From NCBI GenBank assembly GCA_900554485.1, contig USHO01000077.1, forward strand, positions 1 through 5,267: DNA of 5,267 bases. The letters run 5' to 3'. Shown piece by piece: positions 4,898 to 5,267 of the stretch. Source of the stretch: an uncultured Eubacteriales bacterium (GTDB taxonomy: Bacteria > Bacillota > Clostridia > Christensenellales > Borkfalkiaceae). Position 1 is the first letter of the stretch, and every line of letters starts with the position of its first letter. The notes under the pieces are model-generated. The model saw only the letters and a program-made list of their open reading frames with translations, was not told the origin of the DNA and ran no database searches. Both the position numbers and the translations under genes were made by a program.

Positions 4898-5267
4898 TCA
4901 GTCGGTATGTCCGGACTTTTCAAACGGCGAAAGGTTGTTACGCTCGGGGTGCATAATCGCGCCTAAGACGTTGTCTTTAACCGACGGCATTTCTTTTTGC
5001 AACGATTTTATCGTGTCTTTTATAAACTGCCTTTTCGTGTGTTTGTCTGCCGGGCATGGATTGTGGATGATCGGTTTGTCTTTGGCGAAACCGATTATTT
5101 CTTTTTCGTCGATGTATATCATCGGACGTATTACCGTTATGCCGACGCGTTCCAACTTCGTCACGGGCGCGAATGCGGATAATCTGCCCTCGTAAAACAA
5201 CGACAGCAGGAACGTTTCCGCGAGATCGTCGGAATGATGCCCCAGCGCGACTTTGTTTCACCCGTGG
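4898..5267 (-). CDS. ttcA: TtcA-like tRNA 2-thiocytidine synthetase, C-terminal part, with an in-frame TGA near the window edge
   Basis: The family is a PP-loop ATPase with a 4Fe-4S cluster that thiolates cytidine 32 of certain tRNAs. The visible part contains the family pattern NKVALGHHSDDLAETFL (starting at 5257), the F-Y-E-G-R-L-S segment, P-V-T, I-T-V-I-R-P-M-I-Y, and NPCPAD, whose Cys corresponds to the third cluster ligand. The stop is TGA 4900-4898. The PP-loop SGGxDS and the CxxC pair would lie beyond the window. A TGA at 5260-5258 interrupts the frame just before NKVALGHH, and no ATG or GTG lies between it and the conserved motif. The only near start, TTG 5200, is inside the conserved FLLSLFYEG region. 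So the gene is either broken, recoded, or carries a sequence error. Assignment to TtcA rather than another PP-loop tRNA enzyme rests on the HHxDD, FYEGR and PCP context. Confidence 0.82.

Noticed and set aside
4878..5195. 105-codon + strand frame opposite the ttcA-like gene
   Set aside because: The minus strand carries strong TtcA-family motifs. The + frame has no recognisable content or ribosome site.
5254..5261. TGTTTCAC, a perfect half of the parS consensus TGTTTCACGTGAAACA
   Set aside because: The other half does not match, with only one of the next six bases agreeing. A single 8-base half-site inside a coding region is expected by chance. No full parS was seen anywhere in the window.

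Overview
The window reads as a piece of a Bacillota (Clostridia-type) chromosome, most likely an uncultured gut lineage. The support is the parB type, strong AGGAG-type ribosome binding sites, a secreted mosaic protein built from InlB-like, Ig-like and GLUG-like modules, and two intergenic hairpin repeats of a style familiar from clostridial genomes. GC is roughly 45-50% over most of it. No finer placement is supported. parB usually lies close to oriC in this group, so the window is probably origin-proximal.

Layout. On the + strand, the C-terminal third of parB (1-315) is followed 54 bases later by a two-domain protein (370-1776), an LPG-synthase-C/DUF2156-like N-terminal part fused to a GNAT acetyltransferase. 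A strong bidirectional terminator (1810-1837) separates this block from a minus-strand block. That block, read right to left, consists of a partial ttcA-like tRNA thiolation gene (4898-5267), a 350-base non-coding gap, a 63-residue small protein (4356-4547) and an 834-residue secreted protein (1855-4359). The small protein's stop and the secreted protein's start share an ATGA, so these two form a translationally coupled pair. The gap holds two adjacent palindromic repeats and a nested inverted repeat in the leader of the small gene.

How the parts work together. parB and the acetyltransferase are probably co-transcribed but have no evident shared function. The small protein and the large exported protein are the one clear functional pair and the best candidate for something undescribed. 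The small protein has no signal peptide and has a Trp/Asp/Asn/Gly-rich tail after a Thr-Ser-Gly-Gly stretch. The large protein has a signal peptide and several extracellular modules but no recognisable wall anchor. Its C-terminal beta-helix-like segment has clearly lower GC and different codon use from the rest of the gene, suggesting domain shuffling.

At the far right edge the ttcA-like frame contains an in-frame TGA where relatives usually carry Cys or Ala. This could be a real nonsense mutation, recoding, or an end-of-sequence error.
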